IMG/VR virus record: IMGVR_UViG_3300029319_000572
Span: 1 to 22,145 of that record
Strand: one strand, 5' to 3'
Length of the DNA stretch: 22,145 bases
Source: a virus
Shown: in pieces, positions 6,644 to 15,555 of the stretch
Position numbering within the stretch: the first letter of the stretch is position 1
Layout: every line of letters starts with the position of its first letter
Made by a program: the position numbers and the translations under genes
Notes under the pieces: generated by a model
What the model was told of the DNA's origin: nothing
The model's input: the letters and a program-made list of their open reading frames with translations, nothing else
Database searches by the model: none

Positions 6644-6931
6644 TTATACCAATGCGTTGATCCTTTCTATTTGAATTGGAACATTAATTATAGTACCAGG
6701 AGGGATTTGTAAAGCCCACCCTATATTAGAGGCAGCAGCTAAAACCCACCATAGCCTAGCATCTCCTAAATATTTCGCAGCAACTATATCTAATCGTTCC
6801 GACTCTTTGGTCTTATATCGCTTAAACTTAATTGTGCCGTTTCTAATTCCATTTTTAATTTTATTTATCGATTCATTAGTAGCCAACAATTTTCCGCCGC
6901 GGATTCTTCGATCTGATCTGTATCTATTCAT
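6644..6931 (-). CDS. LysM-like small baseplate protein (gp53/gpX type)
   Basis: A 95-aa protein whose C-terminal half, about residues 47-88, has the LysM-like pattern of tail proteins: ERLDIVAAKYLGDARLWWVL, then a SNIGWAL segment, then IPPGTIINVP. In P2-type phages (gpX), in T4 gp53 and in contractile injection systems, such small LysM proteins bind at the hub-wedge interface of the baseplate and help hold it together. The N-terminal 40 residues are basic (RYRSDRRIRGGK; RNGTIKFKRYK). It lies between the two large baseplate genes, with an AGGAG site and 16 nt of gap upstream and 1 nt downstream. The structural role is well supported by motif and place; identity with gp53 specifically is less sure. 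Confidence 0.78.
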   Translation of the reverse strand: MNRYRSDRRIRGGKLLATNESINKIKNGIRNGTIKFKRYKTKESERLDIVAAKYLGDARLWWVLAAASNIGWALQIPPGTIINVPIQIERINALV

Positions 6932-6947
6932 GCTGTTCTCCTATGGC

Positions 6948-9900
6948 CTATGGTTCATCTTCCAAGTATTGTGTCTGTGTTACATGATAGGTCGCATCTC
7001 TAGCATCCATTCCTTCAGGATGTACATCTTCATGTCTATGAGGACTAGATCCAGCCACATTGAATACAGGTGCACGAATCATACCATCTGAATCGAGACC
7101 TGGGGCAACATCGTGGATCGGAGTAAACGCTATTGAGATCTTACAGCCCTTTGGAGCTTTGTATCCAAAGTTTCTCGTATCCCAATTAATTGTATCATTT
7201 ATCCCCCAGTCAAAATTCAATGATGTTATAACACCAGCTAGACCACGTCCTGCAGTTGTCTCAAAAGACCGCATAATGGGATTCTTATCGCCAAATAATC
7301 TTTCTCGCATTGCGTCAATTTCTGCAGTAGTTGGCGGAGGATCCTGGGTTGTGACATCAACATCTTCAAGTGAAGCGGCAGTATCAGGGAATATTGCCGT
7401 ATTTACACCGTGACAGATTAGAGCAGCTGAATCCATGTGGTTAATGTCACGGTACGATAAGAACGCGGTCGTGATTGCTTCACCTGTACTATTTCTTGTA
7501 GCTATTCTGTTTTGTGTAGGAAATCCAGGGGCCGGATTTGAAGGAACTAATTCTACCTTAATAACAATTTCTTCCTGGTTTGGACTAGTGCCTCCAAGCG
7601 GATTACTAAAGGGATGATACGAAAGTATTTTTACACCGATATTTCCTTCAACAATCGTTGCAGACCAGTCAGATCCTACGGTATTTGTATCCGGATCAAA
7701 TGCTACTAAAGGATTATATGGAGGATCTAAAATTACTATACTTCCAACCGGCCAGCCTCTAGTGTCGTCATGGCCGCCTTCAGGAGTAAGCGGAACTTCA
7801 TTAACTTGGTTATAAATTTCCATTGTGGCCGTTTCACAAGAAACACCTTCGATAGTTGTTGTTACAGGATCATACTGTTCTAAGACCTGGAAGTTAGGAT
7901 CTGCCACTCCCATCAGTCTTGCTATAGCCTCTCGAGAGTAATTAGATTTAATCAGGTCTCCGACCCTCATTCTAATAACAGGCGTTGCGGTTGTGACTTG
8001 AGAGAAAGGCTGAACAAATCTGGTGACTCCATCAGGGCCATTATGTTCAAGCATTGTCCCTCGTGAAAACTGCGGATAAACCATAGCAATAAGTTTATTC
8101 ATTTTGAAATACATTTCCCTCATATCCTTTTTATTATAAGATATAAGTGTAAAATCTATGTTAATTGATCGCGAGGTTTTTGAGTATATTTGCACATCGT
8201 CAATTCTACCAAAGCCTGAAGAAGCGTTGTATTGCGGACTAAAACTGTCAGACAAAGCGTTCAAGAATGCGTGAAAAGCGACAATTTCATTAGTTCTCAG
8301 ATCATGGAAGTAGAAAGGTACATGCTCGGCTTCTAACATGTTTTCGATTGCTTCGACCTCCTCTCTCGAGAATCTGTTAGCACTCGGAGCATCAGGCACA
8401 GGCTCACCCAACTTATTAAGAGCAGCACTAGAAGCGTTTGTGGATAAGCCAGCAGGTGCAGCGACGACTTGTAGAAGGCCATAAAATAAATCATTGGTCT
8501 GTTCATTACTAGTTAAACCAATTGTTCCCGCAGAACCGCCAGGACCGACAAATCGTGAGCGGCCTTGCTTAAAAGCGTTCGGAAGCAAAAGAAGAGAAGG
8601 GATGTTTCTAACTGACGTGGCACCATTTAAAGATGAGAATCTATTTGCAGCGTGACGATTGGCAGCGCTGTTTACCATTCTATTCAAGTCTCTTACACGG
8701 GAAAATCTATAAGGCTGCGGCGTCAGGCTGGAACCTCCTGAAACACCGGAAGCAGCGATGTTTTCCGCGATGATACACATCGATCTAATAAATTGCATTG
8801 CTACACAATCTTTAAATTCTGTCAAAAAAGCCGTGGAATTTGGAAGCTGATCAAAAGGAACGTCTGGTATCTGTGGCAATCCAAAGTTATTTCCTGGCCT
8901 GACCATTCTTTTTAGTTTTCGTACGAAAGTTTTCCAAAATGTTGTTACAGTCGGATCAGCTGCTAATTGCTCTTTGATGTTTGTTAAACCTAACTGTACC
9001 AGCCTTTTTATAATGTCGTTCGGGTTACCGGTTGCGGTTATTGTAAATCTAGGAACAGGTATACCAAGTCTTCGAAGGAAAGCATAACCTGCGTTGGCTA
9101 GAGGAAAAGTTGGTGTACCAGAAGTTTCACCAGTTTCGAAATCAATTGCAGTGGGAGACGGAAAATTTCCGAAACCGAATCTTTGACCTGGTGCCAAACC
9201 CGATGGGTTATGCGGCTGGTTTGTGTAAATTCCACCATAACTAAACATTGACGTCAGGCCGCTTAGAAGATCTAAGGCCGGTTCTAATAATTCCATTGCC
9301 TCATCTAGACCTTCGCCAAGTACAACATTCGCTTCATCGTTATGATCTATGCCGAACGGGAAATCAGGAGTATTTAAAACACCGTTAGAACTAGAAAAAT
9401 CTATTGCTGAACCGTTTCCATCAGGTGGACCATTATCTGGATCAGTTGAATCAGGCATGCCGGAATCTGGGTCTAAACCAGTTTCAGGATTTACTGTACC
9501 GTAATTTAAATTTGCACTCACTCCCCTGGGATCAGAAGGGTTCGACGAAGGGTCTCTTGCTAAAGTTAGTTGCGACTCAGGAAATGCATCTTTTGCTCTT
9601 TGCCCGGTGTTTAAAACAAATTGCGCAATTTGCTTAATTTTTTCTAATTGAGGATGATCCTTCCTCACCCCAAATTCGTCAACAAAATCTATGTTTTCAT
9701 ATCCATCTGTCAAAGGAGTAGCAAATGGAGCATTTGGTGATGTTAAAGCAGAAAATCTACTGGTTTCCAATATATTGCCTACTCTTGCTGGGATAGTTGG
9801 ACTATTTAGAAGCGTGTGCCCATCAGTTTGAGCGTTTTTATCTAGAGACGGTCCATCAATACCCTCAAGGTCAAGAAAGAAACCCAGTCGATCAAGTATT

Positions 9901-10268
9901 TGAAACCCGGTTCTCAAATTCAATTCTTCAAGGCTGCTTGGAGTTGGTTGTATAAAAGCTTCCTGAGGATCACTAACAGTTGTTAATGGAGCCGGCTGGC
10001 CGGTAGAAGGATCTGTTAAGCCAAGTGGTGTTAAGTCTGGTTCAACAGGGAACATGTTTTGCTCTTCTAAGCGCTCAAAACCTTTTGTCTTTTGTGATAA
10101 ATAATCCCCAATTGAAGCTCGTGTATCATCTGATATATCATCTAATCCAGGTTGAGAGGTCGGATCATTCGTTCCGGGTTCTTCTCCACCATAGGGAGAC
10201 GTTCCAGTACCCTCAGGGTTCATCCCGCCATTTCTAATCTCAGCTAAAAGTTCTCCGATAGTTGGCAT
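6948..10268 (-). CDS. Large baseplate / tube-initiator-like structural protein (1106 aa)
   Basis: Follows the tape measure gene by 2 nt, with GGGAG inside the end of that gene as its ribosome site. The first 300 residues are rich in Pro, Gly, Asp and Ser and look flexible. Around residues 645-740 a folded region reads FYFHDLRTNEIVAFHAFLN, then SRSINIDFTLISYNKKDMREM and KLIAMVYPQFS. This has the style of tail-tube-like initiator domains (T4 gp48/gp54), where a strand of the form xFTLxx is followed by a helix and an aromatic-proline loop. Near the C terminus, NFGYKAPKGCKISIAF and TPIHDVAPGLDSDG form a second distinctive block. A putative OB-like or beta-rich segment lies about 835-925. No enzyme motif is seen. 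Place after the tape measure and before LysM and hub genes points to the baseplate; the exact T4 counterpart is uncertain. Confidence 0.65.
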   Translation of the reverse strand: MPTIGELLAEIRNGGMNPEGTGTSPYGGEEPGTNDPTSQPGLDDISDDTRASIGDYLSQKTKGFERLEEQNMFPVEPDLTPLGLTDPSTGQPAPLTTVSDPQEAFIQPTPSSLEELNLRTGFQILDRLGFFLDLEGIDGPSLDKNAQTDGHTLLNSPTIPARVGNILETSRFSALTSPNAPFATPLTDGYENIDFVDEFGVRKDHPQLEKIKQIAQFVLNTGQRAKDAFPESQLTLARDPSSNPSDPRGVSANLNYGTVNPETGLDPDSGMPDSTDPDNGPPDGNGSAIDFSSSNGVLNTPDFPFGIDHNDEANVVLGEGLDEAMELLEPALDLLSGLTSMFSYGGIYTNQPHNPSGLAPGQRFGFGNFPSPTAIDFETGETSGTPTFPLANAGYAFLRRLGIPVPRFTITATGNPNDIIKRLVQLGLTNIKEQLAADPTVTTFWKTFVRKLKRMVRPGNNFGLPQIPDVPFDQLPNSTAFLTEFKDCVAMQFIRSMCIIAENIAASGVSGGSSLTPQPYRFSRVRDLNRMVNSAANRHAANRFSSLNGATSVRNIPSLLLLPNAFKQGRSRFVGPGGSAGTIGLTSNEQTNDLFYGLLQVVAAPAGLSTNASSAALNKLGEPVPDAPSANRFSREEVEAIENMLEAEHVPFYFHDLRTNEIVAFHAFLNALSDSFSPQYNASSGFGRIDDVQIYSKTSRSINIDFTLISYNKKDMREMYFKMNKLIAMVYPQFSRGTMLEHNGPDGVTRFVQPFSQVTTATPVIRMRVGDLIKSNYSREAIARLMGVADPNFQVLEQYDPVTTTIEGVSCETATMEIYNQVNEVPLTPEGGHDDTRGWPVGSIVILDPPYNPLVAFDPDTNTVGSDWSATIVEGNIGVKILSYHPFSNPLGGTSPNQEEIVIKVELVPSNPAPGFPTQNRIATRNSTGEAITTAFLSYRDINHMDSAALICHGVNTAIFPDTAASLEDVDVTTQDPPPTTAEIDAMRERLFGDKNPIMRSFETTAGRGLAGVITSLNFDWGINDTINWDTRNFGYKAPKGCKISIAFTPIHDVAPGLDSDGMIRAPVFNVAGSSPHRHEDVHPEGMDARDATYHVTQTQYLEDEP

Positions 10269-10270
10269 TA

Positions 10271-13200
10271 TTATTCTCCCGCAGCTTCAGCGCCACCGGC
10301 ATCAGCGCCGCCGCGACTAGTGTTGATAACAAAGAACGGACCGCCTTCAGCATCGTCTCCAAGAGCAGCGGCAAGATCCTTGGAATCGATGTTAACCTTG
10401 AAGCTAACATTGATATTTAGGCCTTCATGTTGGACAGTAACTGTACCATCCCCGGCTAGACCGGCAGCGACCTTTTGAACAGTTGTCTCGGCAGCTAATG
10501 GTTTCAGTTCACCAAGGGCTGCACCTACCGTGTTTATTTTATTTACGAGCTCGGCCGTGTTTCCTAAAGTCTTTTCGGCTAACGTTCCAATTTCCGGAAG
10601 TTTGCCTATAGATTCAAATAATTTTGTTAAAGAGTCATTTATTCCGGCTACGCTATCTGAAATACTTCCAACATGTTTCGCGTAAGATTGTAATTCGGTG
10701 GATAATGTGCCTAATTCTTCTGGACCACCGAAACCCTGCATGAATGTCATAAAACTAGGCAGTATTCCGTTGAGGTCTCCCTTTGACGCGCCGAAGACAC
10801 CTTTAAGTGCAGTCCCTAAAGCAGCCCTTAATTCGTTAGGCCCTTTATTTTGAATCCCTTGGTCTAACGTAAATAAAGCATCAAACATGCCAGTAATCCC
10901 ATTCGTCATGTCTGTTATGGCAGCTATCATTGGATTCATTTCTTTAACAACTGCTACTACCATTCCGGTGAGTTGTTTAAGTTTATCAGCACCGTAAGTT
11001 GATACAAAATTCTCTATTACTTCGCCGACATTGGTTACTTCCGGCAATGCGACTCCGAGGGCTGCGCCGAGAGCTTTTAATTTTTGACCAGGTTCGCCGA
11101 CAGTTATTTCGCCAAGTTTCTCCATCAAGTCGCCAACGGCTCCTGTCATAGAGTTAATTCCATCTAATTTTGCAGCAGCCTCATCTAATCCAGTCGTATC
11201 CAAGCCGGCGACATCTTTCGAAAGTTTATCAACAGATTCCTGGGTTGGACCCTTAAGTGATCCTTCCATTTCCTCAGTACCTTGAGAAAATCCTGCTGCA
11301 GTCTGTTCACCCATTTCAGCCATAAGTGTTGATGGAGACGATATACCTAAGAAGCTCTTAACGCCGCTAATTGCAGCTTCCATTTTTTCTTTGAGTATTT
11401 TTGCGATATCAAACGAACCAGTAAATCCAGCTATCATGTCCACAGCCATGGCGACCATCGTTGCAGGATTAAGATATTTTGCAATAAAACCAATTGCATC
11501 AACTATAATGCCCTTCACCTTATCAAAACCTTCCCTAAACGGAGTTGCTATGTCAAGGCCAAATAGCGACTCTGTTATCGCACTAACAGCGTCAAGAATC
11601 ATGAACGAAGGCATCATTAAAATATCTATCAACTGATCAATGCCGGATGTCAGGACGTTAACTATGTTATCAACCGCATCGAAAAGGAACTGGGCCACCA
11701 TAGGACCAAATTCTGTCACTTTTGCTAAAATGAAGTCCAGGCCTTCAATGAATTTCAGTGGTATATACGTGATTAAGTCAATGTATGTGTTTACCATGTC
11801 CATAATGACATCTTTTAAGGCACCGAAAGCCGACGCTGCAGCGTCAACTACACCCTGCATTTCGGCCATCATCTCTTCAGGCATTGCACTAATAGAGCCC
11901 ATGAAACCATCAACAACATTCCCGCCGAAGCCAGCCATTACTGTTGATGGAGATGAAATACCGAAGAAGTTTTTAACAGAATCAACTGCTCCTTTGGCCA
12001 TGTTTCCAACTTTTTCGGCTAAATTAAATTCTGACATGAATCCTGTTATTGCATCCGCAGCCATTGAGATCCACGTCATTGGGTTGAAATAGCTGGCCAC
12101 TGTGCCTATGGCAGTTCCAATTGATCCAACAATCTCACTGAACTTAGTCCAAAGTGGATCAAGAAAAGCAGCTATTGGTTCAATAATCGGAGCAATATAA
12201 TCATTGTATAAACCAGTAAACATTTCACCTAGTGTGGTAATAGCACCAGACACTGCATTGTAGGCAGCCATAAAAGTACCCTGAAGCACTACCATGAATA
12301 TCTCACCCATGGCACTCATTATTGGCTCAACCACTGACCACAACATCTGGAATAGATTAGCTAAAGAACTTAACATGTTCATAAATGGATCGACCACTGC
12401 TGCCATGACGTAATCTTTTATGAATTGAAAAACGTTTTGCAGCATTTGATACATGCCTTCAAAGAACGGAGTAAACTTATTAAAGAAAGCTGCCATTCCG
12501 TTTTTCATGTCGGCAAGGCCGCCTTCGAAGGCTCCAGACAAGTCGAATATTCCGAAAGTTAAAAAGTCAAATACATCTAAAAGAACCTGAATAGGAATTG
12601 TAACAGTATCGACCATTGATCCAATGAAATACCCGACCTTTTCACCCATTGTTTTAGTATCGTCGGTTAAGAAACTAAATAAGTCCATTAAGTTTTCGAC
12701 TATTTCAACAACTGTCATGATAGCAGCTATGGCTATTCCTATAGGGGCTGCGATTGCTGCTAAGGCTGAACCGACAGCACCGAGCATAGCGCTGAACCCT
12801 GCAGCTATTCCACCGCCGGCCAAACCTCCAGCTGCAGTAAAGGCAGTACCGAATACACTAGCCAATCCGGGGATAACCATCGTAGTTACCAGACTAGACA
12901 AAGTGGCAAAGAGCATCGAGATTGCGCCAGAAATAATTGCGGGTCCAAATAAGACTCCAAAGACCGCTAAAACTTTCCCAGGATTTTTTGTCGCCCAGTC
13001 CACCAAGAAATCCACTAATTGACTGAGCACTTCACCAGCAAGATCTGCAAGCGCACCCATAAGAGGCTTTATGTTTTTCGACAGTGCATCGAAAACATTA
13101 GCTATACCTTCGTTGATCGGAGAATCTTTGCCACCAAACATGTTTGGGCCTTCTTGAGCAAATCCATTCGCTAAGCCATCTGTTAGATCTTTAATTAACG

Positions 13201-14965
13201 AAGTTGCGTTCGATAAAACCCAGTTAAGGGCTGTCGCTATTCCATTAAGAATTTTTCCACCAAACTCTTGTACTTTATCACTCGAAAAGAAATTCTGGAT
13301 AGCATCATTAATTCTGCCGGTGAACTGTTTAAAGTCTCCGGTTTTAGCAAGTTCTACAATTGCATCTTTTATGTCTCTAAAGAATTGCACAATGCCATCG
13401 AGAAGACCTTGTAAAGTATCCAAGTGTTGGCTTGAATTGGAGCCAAAAACACCGGTAGAACCGAACAACTCATTTGCAAGTTCTTTACCTATTTCAAAAA
13501 CTTCACGAAGGGCGTCTCGAACTTTCTGTGAGCCCTTCATAAACATCTCTGTGTATGATAATGCATGCATAAAGCCATCAGTAAACGCTTCAAAGAAGCC
13601 CTCAACTCTATCCATCATGTGCTCAACGGATTTTTCGATTCCCTTTGCGGCCTCAAGCATAGCTTCTTCAGGAGACATCTGTTCTTGAGCAGCTTCAGCG
13701 TCTGCGACCATCTCATCAAAAGATACATCAGCGTTTGCAGGATCCATCATGGCGTATAGATCGTTTGGATCAACACCCATCTGTTCCGCCAAATAGGCCT
13801 TTTCCTGACGGGAGAGATCATCTAAAGATCTACCGGTCTCCATAAAGGCCTGTCTCATCATGTCCATTTGTTCAGCTGGAGATTCTGCATTCATCAGCGC
13901 CATGGCATCAACGTTCATTCCGAAAGTTTCGGCTAATTTAGCTGCTCCAACAGCTGCATCTTCAAAGTTGGCGAACTTATCAAACATTCCCTTTAGGGAG
14001 TCGATTTCAACACCTAATTTAGCAGCATAGGTTGCGGTAGCAGTTAATTCAGCACGAGACATGTGGCCAAATTCTGCCATATTCTCAGTTAACTTGCTGA
14101 GGTTTTTACCTATAACCTTTCCACTAACGCCGTACTGCTTGCTCATTACCATGACTTGAACAGTTGTTTCTTCCAGGGCAGTGGTCATGTCTTCACCAGC
14201 CTGGACTGCCTGATCTCTTAGACCAGCAAGCGCCTCGGCTGACATTCCTAAACCTTCGTTCATTACTAAGGCAGCAGCAGCATTGTCGACAAAATCATCA
14301 GCCAGACGATTGAAAGAAGCCCCGAGGTCTTGGGCCATCTGAGACATTGCTTCAAGGGCGCCTGTCAGATTTGTACCATAAATTGCACCCAAACTCATGC
14401 CTGCTGTTGAAGCAAATTCATTTCTTAAAGCCTTATTCATCTCAACGACGGCTTTACCTTCGTTGGAAGCAAGGTTTCCAAATTCCCCTCTAACTGCCTC
14501 ATATGCCTTGGCTATTGAATCGCCCTGTGCTGCGATGTCTTGGGCCATTGATAGCAAGCCGGACCACGATTGCATCAAGGCGCCGACAGCTCCCTTAGCA
14601 AGATTAAAGATACCAGAGGCAAGGCCACTAACGGCATTAAAAGTTCCGCCTAAAACATTCTTAAATGTTGACATTCCTTTTTGCGCGCCCACAAGGACAG
14701 AACCAGCAACAGCGAACTGTTTTCCCATCTTTTTTGCGGCATCCCCTGCATCTTCAGAGCCGCTGGCCAGATCTTCCAGCGCGCTGGTCATGTCCTTGAC
14801 GCTATCACTATCGATATCATCACCAGCCCCGGCCAATTCTCGCATATAGTCGGTCTGCTGACTAATTGTACTACCCAAGGCTTCGAACCCTTTCGAAACC
14901 TTTCCGATCATATCGTTTATCGATGTCAGCAGCGATAATTGTTCGCCTAGATCTTGGTTAGACAT
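10271..14965 (-). CDS. Tail tape measure protein (1564 aa)
   Basis: By position (after tube and chaperone genes, before baseplate genes), size and composition this is the tape measure, the extended protein inside the tail tube that sets its length and leaves first during infection. The N terminus is helical with likely coiled coil (SLLTSINDMIGKVSKGFEAL). Residues about 655-760 are strongly hydrophobic with Gly/Ala-rich runs (GLASVFGTAFTAAGGLAGGG; AIAAPIGIAIAAIMTVVEIV), typical of the membrane-active part of tape measures. Two copies of the SSPST motif common in this family, VKNFFGISSPSTVMA (near 992) and VKSFLGISSPSTLMA (near 1197), lie in duplicated blocks about 205 residues apart. No lysozyme or peptidase motif was seen. 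At about 0.15 nm per residue, the length predicts a tail near 235 nm, far longer than T4 (590-aa gp29). The start has AGGAT upstream. Confidence 0.9.
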   Translation of the reverse strand: MSNQDLGEQLSLLTSINDMIGKVSKGFEALGSTISQQTDYMRELAGAGDDIDSDSVKDMTSALEDLASGSEDAGDAAKKMGKQFAVAGSVLVGAQKGMSTFKNVLGGTFNAVSGLASGIFNLAKGAVGALMQSWSGLLSMAQDIAAQGDSIAKAYEAVRGEFGNLASNEGKAVVEMNKALRNEFASTAGMSLGAIYGTNLTGALEAMSQMAQDLGASFNRLADDFVDNAAAALVMNEGLGMSAEALAGLRDQAVQAGEDMTTALEETTVQVMVMSKQYGVSGKVIGKNLSKLTENMAEFGHMSRAELTATATYAAKLGVEIDSLKGMFDKFANFEDAAVGAAKLAETFGMNVDAMALMNAESPAEQMDMMRQAFMETGRSLDDLSRQEKAYLAEQMGVDPNDLYAMMDPANADVSFDEMVADAEAAQEQMSPEEAMLEAAKGIEKSVEHMMDRVEGFFEAFTDGFMHALSYTEMFMKGSQKVRDALREVFEIGKELANELFGSTGVFGSNSSQHLDTLQGLLDGIVQFFRDIKDAIVELAKTGDFKQFTGRINDAIQNFFSSDKVQEFGGKILNGIATALNWVLSNATSLIKDLTDGLANGFAQEGPNMFGGKDSPINEGIANVFDALSKNIKPLMGALADLAGEVLSQLVDFLVDWATKNPGKVLAVFGVLFGPAIISGAISMLFATLSSLVTTMVIPGLASVFGTAFTAAGGLAGGGIAAGFSAMLGAVGSALAAIAAPIGIAIAAIMTVVEIVENLMDLFSFLTDDTKTMGEKVGYFIGSMVDTVTIPIQVLLDVFDFLTFGIFDLSGAFEGGLADMKNGMAAFFNKFTPFFEGMYQMLQNVFQFIKDYVMAAVVDPFMNMLSSLANLFQMLWSVVEPIMSAMGEIFMVVLQGTFMAAYNAVSGAITTLGEMFTGLYNDYIAPIIEPIAAFLDPLWTKFSEIVGSIGTAIGTVASYFNPMTWISMAADAITGFMSEFNLAEKVGNMAKGAVDSVKNFFGISSPSTVMAGFGGNVVDGFMGSISAMPEEMMAEMQGVVDAAASAFGALKDVIMDMVNTYIDLITYIPLKFIEGLDFILAKVTEFGPMVAQFLFDAVDNIVNVLTSGIDQLIDILMMPSFMILDAVSAITESLFGLDIATPFREGFDKVKGIIVDAIGFIAKYLNPATMVAMAVDMIAGFTGSFDIAKILKEKMEAAISGVKSFLGISSPSTLMAEMGEQTAAGFSQGTEEMEGSLKGPTQESVDKLSKDVAGLDTTGLDEAAAKLDGINSMTGAVGDLMEKLGEITVGEPGQKLKALGAALGVALPEVTNVGEVIENFVSTYGADKLKQLTGMVVAVVKEMNPMIAAITDMTNGITGMFDALFTLDQGIQNKGPNELRAALGTALKGVFGASKGDLNGILPSFMTFMQGFGGPEELGTLSTELQSYAKHVGSISDSVAGINDSLTKLFESIGKLPEIGTLAEKTLGNTAELVNKINTVGAALGELKPLAAETTVQKVAAGLAGDGTVTVQHEGLNINVSFKVNIDSKDLAAALGDDAEGGPFFVINTSRGGADAGGAEAAGE
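11318..11362 (-). repeat. Tape measure internal repeat, copy 2
   Basis: A 45-nt stretch matching 11933-11977 at 38 of 45 positions in direct orientation, encoding the VKSFLGISSPST region. Similarity continues more weakly upstream in the protein (PATMVAMAVDMIAGF versus PMTWISMAADAITGF), so the duplicated unit spans about 55-60 residues. Confidence 0.75.
11933..11977 (-). repeat. Tape measure internal repeat, copy 1
   Basis: Partner of 11318-11362, encoding VKNFFGISSPST. Same strand and reading frame, 615 nt apart, which equals 205 codons exactly, so the two lie in register as part of a duplicated module. Confidence 0.75.
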
Positions 14966-14975
14966 ACTTTAAATC

Positions 14976-15215
14976 CTAGAATGGCCACTTAATTCCAGTA
15001 GCTTCCTGATACACTTTTGCAGCCTGGTTCTTCTTAGAAATCTGTTCAACAACCTGATCCAAATTGTAGTCGCCATGTAGCATGTCATAAAGAACTTTTG
15101 ACTCAAAAATTACATTTGCCAACGGCTCTGCATGAGCTTTAGACTCCACCACCAACTTTGGCTGAGAATCACCCTTGATAAAGCTTATCATATCTATAAT
15201 TTGTTTTGGATCCAT
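14976..15215 (-). CDS. Hypothetical 79-aa protein upstream of tape measure
   Basis: Starts MDPKQIIDMISFIKGDSQPK and ends YQEATGIKWPF; not recognised. It looks mostly helical and slightly acidic, with no membrane segment, signal peptide or cysteine. A very good ribosome site (AGGGAGGAAAAAC before ATG) indicates strong translation. It sits just after a terminator and 10 nt before the tape measure start, whose AGGAT ribosome site overlaps its stop codon. This is where tailed phages keep genes for tape measure assembly, so a role as an extra tail assembly factor is a reasonable guess, but nothing in the sequence proves it. Confidence 0.72.
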   Translation of the reverse strand: MDPKQIIDMISFIKGDSQPKLVVESKAHAEPLANVIFESKVLYDMLHGDYNLDQVVEQISKKNQAAKVYQEATGIKWPF

Positions 15216-15260
15216 GTTTTTCCTCCCTAATAAGAATAATTATGCCTAGACAAAAAATTC

Positions 15261-15286
15261 AAAAAAAGAAAGCCGCTCAAGGCGGC
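15261..15286 (-). terminator. Rho-independent terminator inside the tail operon
   Basis: On the minus strand GCCGC (15286-15282), loop CTTGA, GCGGC (15276-15272), then TTTCTTTTTTT (15271-15261). It starts 6 nt after the stop of the frameshift extension and 46 nt before the 79-aa gene. The 5-bp stem (6 with a G-T pair) is GC-rich but short, so it may be partial, lowering tape measure and baseplate transcription relative to sheath and tube. Confidence 0.78.
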
Positions 15287-15291
15287 ATTAT

Positions 15292-15555
15292 CTAAGTAAA
15301 TCTTCGAAGTTTAGCTGGAACATGTGTTCTATGGTTACCCATTAGACCCCTAGCTTCTGGGGTATTAGTATGGGCAGCCTTAGATTGGATCTGCTGGCCG
15401 TCTTTACCCTTTTCAAACTCTTGATTAATTCTTCTAATAAACCAATTTCTTTGCCAAACAGGAATATTGTAGGCTTCGTAGTAACTGAAGCCCATATAGT
15501 ACATTAGCCCAAAAATATGCTCTAATATATAGGTCTTATCCTTCGGCGTCAGGCC
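15292..15555 (-). CDS. gp51/gpT-like tail assembly chaperone extension (read by frameshift)
   Basis: An 88-codon open frame, +1 relative to the gp26-like gene, reading GLTPKDKTYILEHIFGLMYY and on through MGFSYYEAYNIPVWQRNWFI to a basic C terminus (HVPAKLRRFT). The segment YYEAYNIPVWQRNWFIRRIN resembles the short aromatic, W-R-rich T-type proteins encoded just before tape measures. There is no start codon between the upstream in-frame TAG (15571-15573) and the ATG at 15502-15504, and that ATG has no good ribosome site; it would also drop 17 residues that look like part of the same domain. I therefore read this as the C-terminal extension of the upstream gene, made when ribosomes shift on the T run at 15556-15562, giving a protein of about 368 aa. 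If the ATG were used, the product would be 70 aa. Confidence 0.72.
   Translation of the reverse strand, partial: GLTPKDKTYILEHIFGLMYYMGFSYYEAYNIPVWQRNWFIRRINQEFEKGKDGQQIQSKAAHTNTPEARGLMGNHRTHVPAKLRRFT

Noticed and set aside
6862-6869. GATAAATA on the minus strand inside the LysM-like gene
   Set aside because: Fits the NATAAATA form but lies over 200 nt before the hub gene start and within codons; not supported as a promoter.
11391-13022. Long plus-strand open frames (11391-11636, 11640-12092, 12624-13022)
   Set aside because: Mirror frames of the tape measure gene, kept open by its Ala/Gly-rich codons; Pro/Ala/Lys-rich translations with no ribosome sites.
14397-14938. Plus-strand frames opposite the start of the tape measure gene
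   Set aside because: Antisense shadows; no ribosome site, no protein-like features, and no other plus-strand gene in the window.
15292-15504. A stand-alone 70-aa gene starting at the ATG at 15502-15504
   Set aside because: No good ribosome site, and the same frame reads as continuous protein-like sequence 17 codons further upstream to the T run; frameshifting explains it better. It remains the main alternative.
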